Shown here in pieces: positions 15,726 through 23,151 of a stretch of 48,092 bases of DNA; the first letter of the stretch is position 1; each line of letters starts with the position of its first letter. The notes under the pieces were generated by a model. That model saw nothing but the letters and a program-made list of their open reading frames with translations, was not told where the DNA came from and did no database searches. The translations under genes were made by a program, and so were the position numbers. This DNA is from CAYLJV01 sp964510375 (GTDB taxonomy: Archaea; Hadarchaeota; Hadarchaeia; Hadarchaeales; JAGGTB01). Where the stretch lies: assembly GCA_964510375.1 (NCBI GenBank), contig CAZEBR010000009.1, positions 1-48,092 of the forward strand, read 5' to 3'.

Positions 15726-16121
15726 TCAATTTTTTCTTTCGCCCAGCTCATTACTTTCGAGTGAAGCTTTTATCTTGAGCAGTATTGCGAGGATATTTTT
15801 GTTGTCCTTTACGCGTATTGCGAAGTTCTTTGGATCTGCCTGATCGTCGAAATCTTCTTCGAGTTGTTTTGTGATTTTGTTGAGGAATTCTTTTTTGAGC
15901 ATCCTTGTCTGGTAGTGGTTTTCCATGTAGATTTCCAGGTCGCCGTGTTTCGTGGGTACCAGTTCTATCGATTCTTCGCCCGTCGATATCTCGATCGAAG
16001 TCCTGTCCTCATCCAAGACCAGTCGGAATTCTTTTTCCTCGTTCGATAAAAGCTTCGTCATGATTTCTTTACGTTTTCTTTCTTCACCCTTTAATCGGGG
16101 GTTTTGAACTTTTTCCAACAT
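15726..16121 (-). CDS. Small archaellin-cassette protein (copy 2), unknown function
   Basis: This is a paralogue of the protein at 13951-14340. The shared module (FRLVLDEDRTSIEISTGEE through the MLKKEFLNKITK helix) is nearly identical, but the C-terminus is a different helical segment with no basic Ser-rich tail. There is no signal peptide or membrane helix. The start is uncertain: the frame is open from TTG 16151, which overlaps the archaellin 3 stop by 16 bp; ATG 16121 and ATG 16061 are alternatives, and the latter would give an N-terminus of similar length to copy 1. No ribosome binding site decides. Tight linkage to archaellin 3 suggests co-expression. Confidence 0.72.
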   Translation of the reverse strand: MLEKVQNPRLKGEERKRKEIMTKLLSNEEKEFRLVLDEDRTSIEISTGEESIELVPTKHGDLEIYMENHYQTRMLKKEFLNKITKQLEEDFDDQADPKNFAIRVKDNKNILAILLKIKASLESNELGERKN

Positions 16122-16135
16122 ATTTTTTCGGGGAT

Positions 16136-16735
16136 TTATAATTCGTACCAACTATTTTCGTGCAGCGTCGTGGGTATTATCAAGCAACGGTAGGATTGGA
16201 ATCCGACGTTTGGAATTATCGAAACGCTTCCCTTCTCGCTCGAAACCAAGTTTGTCCTTATATCGATTTTGATCATGGAAATATCGCCCATTTCCTTGAG
16301 CATCGTGCCCCCGGTACCGGTCACATCTTGGATTGAAGTTACGGAGAAATTGTTTTCGTTTGCTGTCTCGCCGTATGTGAGATGGTAGGCTTCGTACTTT
16401 GACTTGTATTGGATAACGGTGCTTTCTAGGTTTATTCCACGCGTTCCGGCGTACGGTCTTACGATCAAGTATATATTGTCTATTTCGTTTTCGGGATTTG
16501 TCTTGCCCTTGATACCAAGCACCTTGGCTCCGGACGAGACCTCCGTAATGGTCTCTTCACCCGTGGCTCTGGCCTGTTGCTGCAAAGCGCCCGCCGTGTT
16601 AATCAAGACGCCGGCCGCAACCGAGGCCACAATGACCATTGCTATAAAGACGATCATAGTTCCTATCCCTATCATCCCTGCGTCATCGTCGCTCGGATCC
16701 GGACTCCTTAGAGAGTCAATCCCCAGTGTCTTCAC
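16136..16735 (-). CDS. Archaellin 3 with acidic signal peptide
   Basis: The roughly 199-residue prearchaellin is very similar to archaellin 1 in the core helix (TMIVFIAMVIVASVAAGVL) and in VRPYAGTRGINLE, ending NSWYEL. The signal peptide is odd: it ends SDDDAG/MIGIG, acidic and without the usual Lys/Arg at -2/-3. The start codon is also odd. The only canonical in-frame codon upstream of the core is GTG 16735, which is itself part of the ribosome binding site AAGGAGGTG; six bases further on is CTG at 16726, the position where other genes here have TTG or ATG. A small partner gene overlaps the 3' end or follows directly. Eight of nine slots of a 13-bp array fill the leader. Confidence 0.9.
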   Translation of the reverse strand: MKTLGIDSLRSPDPSDDDAGMIGIGTMIVFIAMVIVASVAAGVLINTAGALQQQARATGEETITEVSSGAKVLGIKGKTNPENEIDNIYLIVRPYAGTRGINLESTVIQYKSKYEAYHLTYGETANENNFSVTSIQDVTGTGGTMLKEMGDISMIKIDIRTNLVSSEKGSVSIIPNVGFQSYRCLIIPTTLHENSWYEL

Positions 16736-16745
16736 CTCCTTCCGC

Positions 16746-16856
16746 TTTTATCGGATCGGATAATCGAGTGAAATTATACATCTTTATTATCACTCCAGTT
16801 TTTTAGTTCAAATAATCGTCTCCGATTATACACATTCATTATCACAATAGATAAAA
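16746..16856 (-). repeat. Nine-slot 13-bp array in the archaellin 3 leader
   Basis: Units end at 16752 TTTTATC, 16765 GATAATC, 16778 AATTATA, 16791 TATTATC, 16817 AATAATC, 16830 GATTATA, 16843 CATTATC and 16856 GATAAAA; only the slot at 16804 is degenerate. The array starts just downstream of the predicted TATA box, as in archaellin 2, and ends next to the ribosome binding site. Confidence 0.85.
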
Positions 16857-16860
16857 TAAG

Positions 16861-16869
16861 CTTAAAAAG
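16861..16869 (-). promoter_or_regulatory. TATA-like element of archaellin 3
   Basis: CTTTTTAAG on the minus strand lies between the leader array and the upstream array. The predicted start is near 16839, giving a leader of about 105-113 nt. Confidence 0.4.
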
Positions 16870-16873
16870 GGTA

Positions 16874-16989
16874 CTTATCTATTTATCAGGCGTTATAATC
16901 ACTTGGAATAATATTTTTTGATAATAAAAAATCTTATGATAAAAAATAAGTAATTTTAAATAATCATTTGATAATCAAAGGTGATAATC
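16874..16989. repeat. Upstream 13-bp arrays of archaellin 3
   Basis: TTATC elements end at 16879 and 16887 (8 bp apart), then at 13-bp steps TATAATC 16900, AATAATA 16913 and GATAATA 16926. A further group has AATAATC 16965, GATAATC 16976 and GATAATC 16989, with the last two 13 bp apart. The first group repeats the layout seen upstream of archaellin 2. Confidence 0.65.
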
Positions 16990-17099
16990 ATTATTGAAAA
17001 AATTCAAAAAATTGATCGTCTGCAAATATAAAATAAGTATCATTTTGCTTCATTTTTCCATATTATAGATTTTTGTGATGAGCAGTCTGAGCAATTAGT

Positions 17100-17119
17100 A
17101 ATTATCAAAGTTGATAATC
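17100..17119 (+). repeat. Two 13-bp-spaced units upstream of the TasA-like gene
   Basis: AATTATC 17100-17106 and GATAATC 17113-17119 are 13 bp apart and lie about 60 bp before the ATG at 17177. The surface fibre gene may therefore share the archaellin control system. Confidence 0.5.
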
Positions 17120-17176
17120 AAAGAAGAAATCTTTTTAATTGTAAATGGGAGAAAAGGTAGTAAAGTAGGTATAAAA

Positions 17177-17797
17177 ATGAAGAATACCAGAAGTTTCCAA
17201 ATCGCTGGTGGTATAAAACGGTCTGTCTCTAGCAAACTTCCAGGAGGAAAGGAAGTTACGATAATATTGATTCTATCGCTAATCGGTGGAATATTTGGGA
17301 TAACTTACGCTACAGTTTCCGGCACTCTAGGGATTAGCCCGGATGCTCAAACTGCGTCTTCGATTGCTACTGTTAGCACTAATTTCGATAATGGTCCTGG
17401 TGGCGGTGTCCGTCCCAGCTGGCCCGATAACATTGTAGGTGGAACCGGCGGGACTATAGAAAATGGTGATCTCTTCAGAATCGAGCCAGATCCTGCATTC
17501 AATAACGGTTTTTGGATAGAGGTAGAGCTGGTGAACCGAAATGAAATAAACCAGAAATACACCTCGTTTACGGAAAATCTCGGAATATATTACTGGGACT
17601 CCGGAACCTGGACGGAACTTCCGGAAAACGCTGTAGTTACGAGGTCTGGACCCTCCGCTACGTTCCAAATAACGAGCGACCATGCGAATGACAACATTGT
17701 AATTACTCTGGAGAACGGCTACTTCTACGCTAAAGAGGGATATGGTGAGTACCCAGGACCTATAAACCACGTCAACATCGACGAGGCTGCTTATTAA
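17177..17797 (+). CDS. TasA/archaeal bundling pilin-like secreted protein
   Basis: The 206-residue protein has a long N-region and a hydrophobic signal (ILILSLIGGIFGITYATVSG). The GGIFGITYATVS pattern resembles the SipW-cognate signal (GGTYAxFS) of TasA and camelysin proteins, followed by a beta-rich mature domain rich in Gly, Asn and aromatics. No Cys is visible. The start is ATG 17177; an earlier frame start at 17111 adds 22 residues over a TATA-like GGTATAAAA and is less likely. The neighbouring rightward gene encodes a SipW/Sec11-type signal peptidase, the same pairing as sipW-tasA in Bacillus. Archaeal TasA relatives form bundling pili; assignment to that family is inferred from the signal motif and context. 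Confidence 0.55.
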   Translation: MKNTRSFQIAGGIKRSVSSKLPGGKEVTIILILSLIGGIFGITYATVSGTLGISPDAQTASSIATVSTNFDNGPGGGVRPSWPDNIVGGTGGTIENGDLFRIEPDPAFNNGFWIEVELVNRNEINQKYTSFTENLGIYYWDSGTWTELPENAVVTRSGPSATFQITSDHANDNIVITLENGYFYAKEGYGEYPGPINHVNIDEAAY

Positions 17798-17861
17798 TAA
17801 AAAGATAATCGACTATAGACCTGCCAAAAGGCTGGACCGAAGCTCGACCTTCCTTCCTTAG

Positions 17862-17880
17862 ATTTTTTTATCTATTTTTT
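17862..17880 (+). terminator. T-rich terminator after the TasA-like gene
   Basis: Two runs of six to seven Ts interrupted by ATCTA follow the gene by 65 bp, as in archaeal oligo-T terminators. Confidence 0.4.
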
Positions 17881-17969
17881 TATACTCCACATCAAGACAA
17901 TCATTCCTGAAAATTAACTACCAATTTTCTTAAATCGTAAAACACAGAGTATTTTTAAAAGGGCGGAGA

Positions 17970-19076
17970 ATGCCTCTCGGTAGTAGGACATACAGGTTAA
18001 GATTGCCCGAGGAAGTCGGGGCAAAGGCTAATAATTTGGCTAATCTTTGGGGTAAGGATTTGGACCTGTCTTCCGATTTGGTCCAGGTTGAAAAAGGTCC
18101 GGATGCAGAGAAGTTGCACGTGCATCTGAGGCTTCCTAGAGAGAGCAAGTCCACCACCGACTGGTACTGGCACCATTTTTCCGTGAGTCCTTCCGAAAAG
18201 GTCCAACAGGTCCTGGGTGAGGGAAGGGTCGACCTCGAGAAACCCCGTTTTAGGGAGGAGAGGGACGAGGAGGGAGAAAAAATATACTATCTGGAGTTTC
18301 AGCTTTTGAGCCCCGATGAGGCGGAATCAAGTCTTGGAATATCGGATAGGTTACGGGCGGAGAGCACCGATTTTTGGAACAGGACAGCAAAGTTGACCGT
18401 TGCTATTTTAACGTTCGTGCTCATTGCGGTAATCGTTTATTACGTTCCCGGGGTACCGTTTCGAATAGTGGCCTCCAACAGTATGAAGCCCACCCTGAGC
18501 CAGGGGGATATAGTCTATACGAAATCCCCTCAAGAAATAGGGAGAGGGGATATAATTTCGTTTACGGTTCCCGAAGTATATCAAGATCAGTACGGATATC
18601 CGGAGCATCTCATTCACAGGGTGGTAAGAATAGACGGCAATTATATAGAGACTAAGGGAGACGCTACCGGCGAGGACCCGTTCAAGACTAGGATTAGCAA
18701 CGTCACGGGCATGTACGGCGGCTTCAAGATCCCGTTGCTTGGTCATCTATTTCTCTTCTTTCAGACCCTCTGGGGGAGAATATACGGGGGAATATTGCTC
18801 GCGACCTTGGTCCTGTACAGCACTATTCCGCCTTGGCTTAAAAAGAGGAGGATGAGGGAGCAGAGAGTCGACGAGGCCCTCAAGAGCTCGATGAATATTC
18901 GAGAGAGCATGGCCTCGTTCTCTAGCGCCATGAGCGAATACGCTAGGCACCTCAAATCCCATACCACTGCGATAGAAAACTTGGCCGAGAGTACCGAACA
19001 TCTGGACGAGGTCGTCTCAAATCTTGAGAAAGAAGTGGAAGTCGATAGTTCCGATGATGATAGCGTTGAAGATTGA
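17970..19076 (+). CDS. Type I signal peptidase (SipW/Sec11 type) with extra N- and C-terminal domains
   Basis: The 368-residue protein is twice the usual length. A soluble N-terminal domain of about 135 residues (unknown, mixed alpha/beta) precedes a membrane helix (LTVAILTFVLIAVIVYYVPG). The catalytic Ser lies in SNSMKPTLSQGD near residue 171, and the general-base His in HLIHRVVRIDG near residue 215; His instead of Lys marks the archaeal/ER/SipW class. KGDATGEDPF is the third conserved box. A second membrane helix and a C-terminal coiled coil of about 75 residues follow. ATG 17970 has GGGCGGAG just upstream and a TATA-like TTTTTAAAA. It probably processes the neighbouring TasA-like protein. 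The extra cytosolic domains are not part of ordinary SPases. Confidence 0.88.
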   Translation: MPLGSRTYRLRLPEEVGAKANNLANLWGKDLDLSSDLVQVEKGPDAEKLHVHLRLPRESKSTTDWYWHHFSVSPSEKVQQVLGEGRVDLEKPRFREERDEEGEKIYYLEFQLLSPDEAESSLGISDRLRAESTDFWNRTAKLTVAILTFVLIAVIVYYVPGVPFRIVASNSMKPTLSQGDIVYTKSPQEIGRGDIISFTVPEVYQDQYGYPEHLIHRVVRIDGNYIETKGDATGEDPFKTRISNVTGMYGGFKIPLLGHLFLFFQTLWGRIYGGILLATLVLYSTIPPWLKKRRMREQRVDEALKSSMNIRESMASFSSAMSEYARHLKSHTTAIENLAESTEHLDEVVSNLEKEVEVDSSDDDSVED

Positions 19077-19082
19077 TGCCCG

Positions 19083-19958
19083 TTAGAAGGTAAAAGCCTT
19101 TTTGATCTGGTATCTCTCGACGTTCTCAATTATCTTGTCGGCCAGGATGCCGTACTGCGATTTGGGGTTTTCGCCCTTGAGAACCATGTGGTCGCCGCCC
19201 AGCTTAATGGCCTTTTTTGCGACTTCCCTTCCGCCCTTCCCTGTGAATATAATAAATGGGATATCCGTTTCCCTTTCTTCTCTCAAATTTTTTAGAAATT
19301 CGAGTCCGTCCTTCTCAGGCATCTTGTAGTCTGAAACGACGGCATCGAAGTCCCTCTCTTCCATTAACCTCAGGGCCGTTGCTACGGAGTTTACGGGGAT
19401 GACGTTCAATCTTTCATCGTTTTTTTCCAGAAATATTCTTGCTTGTTCTGTGATATCAGGCTCGTCGTCAACAAAAAGGACGTTTATGCGAAAACCTTCC
19501 TCTCCGCTAAAGAAAGTCGGGCCTGTTACGGATTCGCTTCCTCCGTTTTCGGGGGATTCCTCGTAGGCCTCTTTAATATAATCTGCCAGTACATCGTAGG
19601 TTTCTTCCGGGTCACTTCCCTTTATCAGAAAATGATTTCCCCCGAATTTTTCGGCTCTATCTGCTATTTTTCTCCCGGCTTTACCAGTGAATACTATAAA
19701 TGGTATATCGATGTTTTGTCCTCTTATTTTTTTGAGGAATTCGAGACCATTCATACCTGGCATAAGATAGTCAGAGACTATAACGTCAAAATTTTTGCTC
19801 TCTAGGAGTTTGAGCCCTCTTTTCGCTGATAAAGCCGTGGTTAACTCGATATCCTCCTTTTTTTCTAGAAATATTTTCGCTTGTTCCAGTACATCTTCTT
19901 CGTCGTCGACAAACAGTACCTTCATTCTTTTTCCCTGGACTCGTTTTGGGAGGTTCAT
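19083..19958 (-). CDS. Response regulator with two receiver domains
   Basis: The 291-residue protein has two CheY-like receiver domains in tandem (about 12-130 and 155-285) and no output domain. Both have the acidic pair (LFVDDEEDV, LFVDDEPDI), the phospho-acceptor Asp (VIVSDYLMPG, AVVSDYKMPE), a conserved Thr (VFTGK, IFTGK) and the Lys near the end. A TATA box at 19979-19986 places the transcription start at the ATG 19958, so the mRNA is probably leaderless. It probably relays phosphate from a PAS kinase such as the one at 7829. It converges with the signal peptidase gene, 6 bp apart. Confidence 0.92.
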   Translation of the reverse strand: MNLPKRVQGKRMKVLFVDDEEDVLEQAKIFLEKKEDIELTTALSAKRGLKLLESKNFDVIVSDYLMPGMNGLEFLKKIRGQNIDIPFIVFTGKAGRKIADRAEKFGGNHFLIKGSDPEETYDVLADYIKEAYEESPENGGSESVTGPTFFSGEEGFRINVLFVDDEPDITEQARIFLEKNDERLNVIPVNSVATALRLMEERDFDAVVSDYKMPEKDGLEFLKNLREERETDIPFIIFTGKGGREVAKKAIKLGGDHMVLKGENPKSQYGILADKIIENVERYQIKKAFTF

Positions 19959-19978
19959 CTGATTGTTATGGAATCCAG

Positions 19979-19986
19979 TATTTAAA
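19979..19986 (-). promoter_or_regulatory. TATA box of the double-receiver gene
   Basis: TTTAAATA on the minus strand is centred about 25 bp before the ATG, consistent with a leaderless transcript. Confidence 0.5.
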
Positions 19987-20052
19987 ATCGTGTTCTCTTC
20001 TGTGTATGTAAAAATTTCTGTAACTGAAAAAGGTGTTTATTAATTGGTTATA

Positions 20053-20469
20053 CTATCCTTTTCCATTTCCATCCATTTCGGACATCATTTTATAGTACTT
20101 CACTTCTTGTTCAATCGCATCTGCTAGCACGCCGTATTGAGTTTTTGGGTCTCCTCCCTTTTTCAGATATCTATCGGCTCCGAGATTCAACGCTTCGATA
20201 GCTACTTCCTCTCGCCCCTTTCCGGTAAAAATAATAAATGGAATTTTCCATTCTTTCTCATTTCTTACAACCTCTAAGAATTCTAGTCCGTTCATTTCGG
20301 GCATCTGGTAATCTGAGACGACGGCATCGAAATCTAAATCTTCCAGCAGATCCAATGCTTCGCCGGCGGAAGTCATCGTCCTGACTTGTATTTCGTCTAT
20401 CTCTTTCTGGAGGAATATTTTTGCCTGTTCTAGCAAGCTTGGTTCATCGTCCACGAATAGGATCTTAAT
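20053..20469 (-). CDS. Single-domain response regulator with probable ATT start
   Basis: This is a 138-residue receiver domain with acidic pair LFVDDEPSL, phospho-acceptor in AVVSDYQMPE, Thr in IFTGKG and Lys in YLKKGGDP; it is similar to the second domain of the neighbouring double receiver. The only ordinary in-frame start is GTG at 20454, inside the first beta strand, which would remove IKILF. A stop lies just upstream of codon ATC-ATT. The ribosome binding site GAAGGTG lies seven bases before ATT 20469, so the protein very probably starts there as MKILFVDDEP. It is the same orientation as the double receiver, but with its own leader. Confidence 0.88.
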   Translation of the reverse strand: MKILFVDDEPSLLEQAKIFLQKEIDEIQVRTMTSAGEALDLLEDLDFDAVVSDYQMPEMNGLEFLEVVRNEKEWKIPFIIFTGKGREEVAIEALNLGADRYLKKGGDPKTQYGVLADAIEQEVKYYKMMSEMDGNGKG

Positions 20470-20648
20470 GATTTGTCACCTTCATTTTCCGGTCTTTGGT
20501 TGCATCAGTGGAACTGAGGATTTTTACTATTCATGGATATAAAAAGTTTTTTGTTTGTTTTCGAGAGATTTTAGTCGTTAAAAGTTACATTTATGGTGAA
20601 ATAATCTGTTTTTTCACATAAATTTTTTATTTTGGTGCTTTGGGATTA

Positions 20649-20750
20649 TCAATATCCCTTTTTGAACTCTTTTTCTGCTACGGTTACAATAATAAAAATA
20701 GTTAGTACCTGTAATGTTACAACGAACAAGTAGGGGATTAATTGTACCAT
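20649..20750 (-). CDS. Possible 33-residue single-helix membrane peptide
   Basis: The frame encodes a short peptide with one hydrophobic helix (LIPYLFVVTLQVLTIFIIVT) and a charged C-terminus (AEKEFKKGY), a composition typical of small membrane proteins. Only a weak GTGAG precedes the ATG. The call rests on composition alone. Confidence 0.3.
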   Translation of the reverse strand: MVQLIPYLFVVTLQVLTIFIIVTVAEKEFKKGY

Positions 20751-21237
20751 CTCACTAGTTTTGATTGACGGAATTTGGGTGATATGACTGGGGATAATAG
20801 TTGTGTGATAGTACAAAAGGGCGATGATATAGGAACGATAAAAAATTCGAGCAAGGTTCTTTAAGGTATAATCACCCGCTTCTTTTGGTGGAATTTGGAT
20901 TTACTTTAAATCATATCGTTCTGGGGCTAGATAAAATTTAAAAATAAAGTTGTTTGAGCGAAAGCTCAACTATAATTTTGTCTATTGCATGATTGTATCA
21001 TCAAAAATACAGGTTGAGCTCTTGATAGATTTTTTTATTTTGTAGGCCTTTCCTAAATATTGGTTATTGTTTTCTTAAGGAACGAAAAATATTCTGATTT
21101 GAATTTAGATAATAATTTAATTTTATATGGCGTTGATGGAATTGCTTTGAGTTTTATTGATGATAATTTTTCCTAAATTATTAATATTTTTTACATTTTG
21201 TCCGGTTTGTGACACAGTTTGTTCAGAATAACGGAAA

Positions 21238-21246
21238 TTTTAAAAG
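21238..21246 (+). promoter_or_regulatory. TATA box of the hydBGDA operon
   Basis: TTTTAAAAG preceded by CGGAAA (BRE-like) lies 41 bp before hydB. The predicted start is near 21268, leaving a short leader with ribosome binding site CAGGTGG at 21271-21277. Confidence 0.5.
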
Positions 21247-21286
21247 TCTGTAATAGGGACAAAATTACAGCAGGTGGACACCCTAC

Positions 21287-22324
21287 ATGAAAATTGTCCA
21301 AAAAAATGAGTTTAACAGGTTCGTAAACGGCCTGATAGAGAACGATTCTAGGGAGGTCGTGGGTGTCCAATCAAAGGATGAAAAGTTTGTTTTTGATGAA
21401 CTAAACTCCGCTGACGATTTAAGATTGGATTATGATGTTACCATTTTACCCCCGAAGAAGTACTTTATGCCTCCAAAAGAGACAGTTCTCGAGTACAGTC
21501 GGACCAATGGTGACTTTGACCTGAACCCTGTCAAGGAGATGGAGCCTAGGATAATAATCGGAGTTCACCCATATGACTTGGTTGCTATAGAGCAACTGGA
21601 CAAAGTATTTTCCGACGAATACGAGGATTCCAACTATCTAGAGAAAAGAGAGGAAAGCGTTTTGATTGGGGTAAATATCCAGAACGTTTGGGAGTGGAGT
21701 TTTGCTGCCAGCATGGGAACGGCTACCACCGATTCCGGTTATGATCTTATGCTCACTGATTTGGGCGACACATTCGCCGTCGATATAGGGTCGAAGAAGG
21801 GTAGCGACCTACTGGAGGATGTGAAAACTAGGGACGCCACCCCCGAAGAAATTGAGGAGGTAAAACGGGCAAAAGAAGAGATGATGGACGAGTTTGAAAA
21901 AGAGCTCGAATTTCCTCCCGAGGAGCTTCCGACCATCTTGGAAGAGAATTATGATAATATGGAATTTTGGGAGGAGCACTCAGAGGATTGCTACAGCTGT
22001 GGAAGCTGTAATCTAGTTTGTCCTACTTGTTATTGTTTCGATGTTGAGGATATTGATGAGCTTGATATGGAGTCCGGAAAGAGGAAAAGACAGTGGGACG
22101 GTTGTCTCTTGGAAGATTTTGCAGTCGTTGCCGGAGGCGAGAACTTTCGGGAGGAAAGAGCTGAAAGATATAGGCATAGGTACATGAGAAAGGGTAAGTA
22201 TATCTACGAAAGATACGGCGATATCGCCTGTGTTGGTTGTGGTCGATGTGGACATCATTGCGTACCCGACATCGCAGCCGCTGCCAGAATATTTAATGAG
22301 CTTAAGGAGGAATCCGGGGCATGA
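21287..22324 (+). CDS. hydB: Group 3b [NiFe] hydrogenase beta subunit (Fe-S electron transfer)
   Basis: The 345-residue protein belongs to the HydB/AsrA family (usual length about 340-370). Two cysteine clusters for [4Fe-4S] centres lie near the C-terminus: CYSCGSCNLVCPTCYCFDV around residues 236-254 and CVGCGRCGHHC around residue 315. It carries electrons between the hydrogenase module HydDA and the flavin subunit HydG in the soluble heterotetramer, which couples H2 to NADP(H) and can reduce sulfur. It is first in the operon; the next gene overlaps by 4 bp. Confidence 0.92.
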   Translation: MKIVQKNEFNRFVNGLIENDSREVVGVQSKDEKFVFDELNSADDLRLDYDVTILPPKKYFMPPKETVLEYSRTNGDFDLNPVKEMEPRIIIGVHPYDLVAIEQLDKVFSDEYEDSNYLEKREESVLIGVNIQNVWEWSFAASMGTATTDSGYDLMLTDLGDTFAVDIGSKKGSDLLEDVKTRDATPEEIEEVKRAKEEMMDEFEKELEFPPEELPTILEENYDNMEFWEEHSEDCYSCGSCNLVCPTCYCFDVEDIDELDMESGKRKRQWDGCLLEDFAVVAGGENFREERAERYRHRYMRKGKYIYERYGDIACVGCGRCGHHCVPDIAAAARIFNELKEESGA

Positions 22325-23151
22325 TGGAAGAAAGTATCTTTGAGTCAGAAAAGGCAACGATCGTTGGCGTTACTAAGCTAACCCAACAGGAAAAGCTATT
22401 CAAGATCCAGATGGATAATGGTCAGCCTCTAAACCATATGCCTGGACAGTTTGTGGAGCTTTATATCCCAGGTTATGGAGAGGCGCCTTTTTCAGTCACT
22501 TCCTCCCCGACAAAGAGTGGTCCCTTTGAGTTATGTGTCCGGGAAGTAGGAAGGGTGACGAAACAGCTACATAGGATGGAGGAGGGAGACAAGATAGGGA
22601 TCAGAGGTCCCTTTGGAAATGGTTTTCCAGTTGACTTTCTGAAGGGAGAGGACATACTCTTCATAGGTGGGGGACTAGGACTCGCCCCTCTAAGGTCACT
22701 TATCAACTACGTGCGGGATAAAAATGACGAATATGGTGAATCCACTATACTTTATGGATGTAAGAAGCCCTCGGAAAGACTGTTTGTTGAGGAATTTACG
22801 ACATGGCGTCAATGTGATGATTTCCAATGCCAGCAAACCGTTGATACCTGTCCTGCTGATGTTGAATGGGACGGTAACGTCGGTGTCATTACCGAACTAA
22901 TTCCAGAGGTAGACCTCGATTCCGAGACCACTTACACCGTTGTTTGTGGCCCTCCTATAATGTACAAGTTCGTGATGAAGGAACTCGACGATTTGGGTAT
23001 ACCGGACGATCACAGGTTCCTTTCCTTAGAAAGAAGAATGGAATGCGGTGTGGGGGAATGCGGGCACTGCCAGATTGGAGAGTATTACGTCTGTAGGGAC
23101 GGACCAGTTTTCAAATACTCCGATATAAAAGGTGAAAGCGAGGCGATATAA
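22321..23151 (+). CDS. hydG: Group 3b [NiFe] hydrogenase gamma subunit (FAD/NAD(P)-binding)
   Basis: The 276-residue HydG/AsrB-type reductase has an N-terminal FAD domain (PGQFVELYIPG, PFSVTSSP), an NAD(P)-binding domain (FIGGGLGLAPLRSLI) and a C-terminal [2Fe-2S] site (MECGVGECGHCQIGEYYVC). It exchanges electrons with NAD(P)H. It starts at the ATG overlapping the hydB stop (ATGA) and ends one base into hydD, which indicates tight translational coupling. Confidence 0.93.
   Translation: MMEESIFESEKATIVGVTKLTQQEKLFKIQMDNGQPLNHMPGQFVELYIPGYGEAPFSVTSSPTKSGPFELCVREVGRVTKQLHRMEEGDKIGIRGPFGNGFPVDFLKGEDILFIGGGLGLAPLRSLINYVRDKNDEYGESTILYGCKKPSERLFVEEFTTWRQCDDFQCQQTVDTCPADVEWDGNVGVITELIPEVDLDSETTYTVVCGPPIMYKFVMKELDDLGIPDDHRFLSLERRMECGVGECGHCQIGEYYVCRDGPVFKYSDIKGESEAI

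Larger units (their letters stand above)
20470..21286. other. Long AT-rich intergenic region before the hydrogenase operon
   Basis: About 820 bp without a substantial gene. It holds a possible 33-residue membrane peptide (20649-20750, minus) and the hydBGDA promoter at its right end. I see no tRNA, IS element or regular repeat in it. Confidence 0.5.

Noticed and set aside
15142..17119. Regular repeats read as a CRISPR array
   Set aside because: Units are 7 bp with a 13-bp period and variable bases; CRISPR repeats are about 24-40 bp with spacers of similar length, and no cas genes are present.
21181..21286. SurR-type operator (GTTnnnAAC) before hydB
   Set aside because: The nearest pair, GTT..AAC near 21221-21232, has a six-base gap instead of three, so it does not fit the known consensus.
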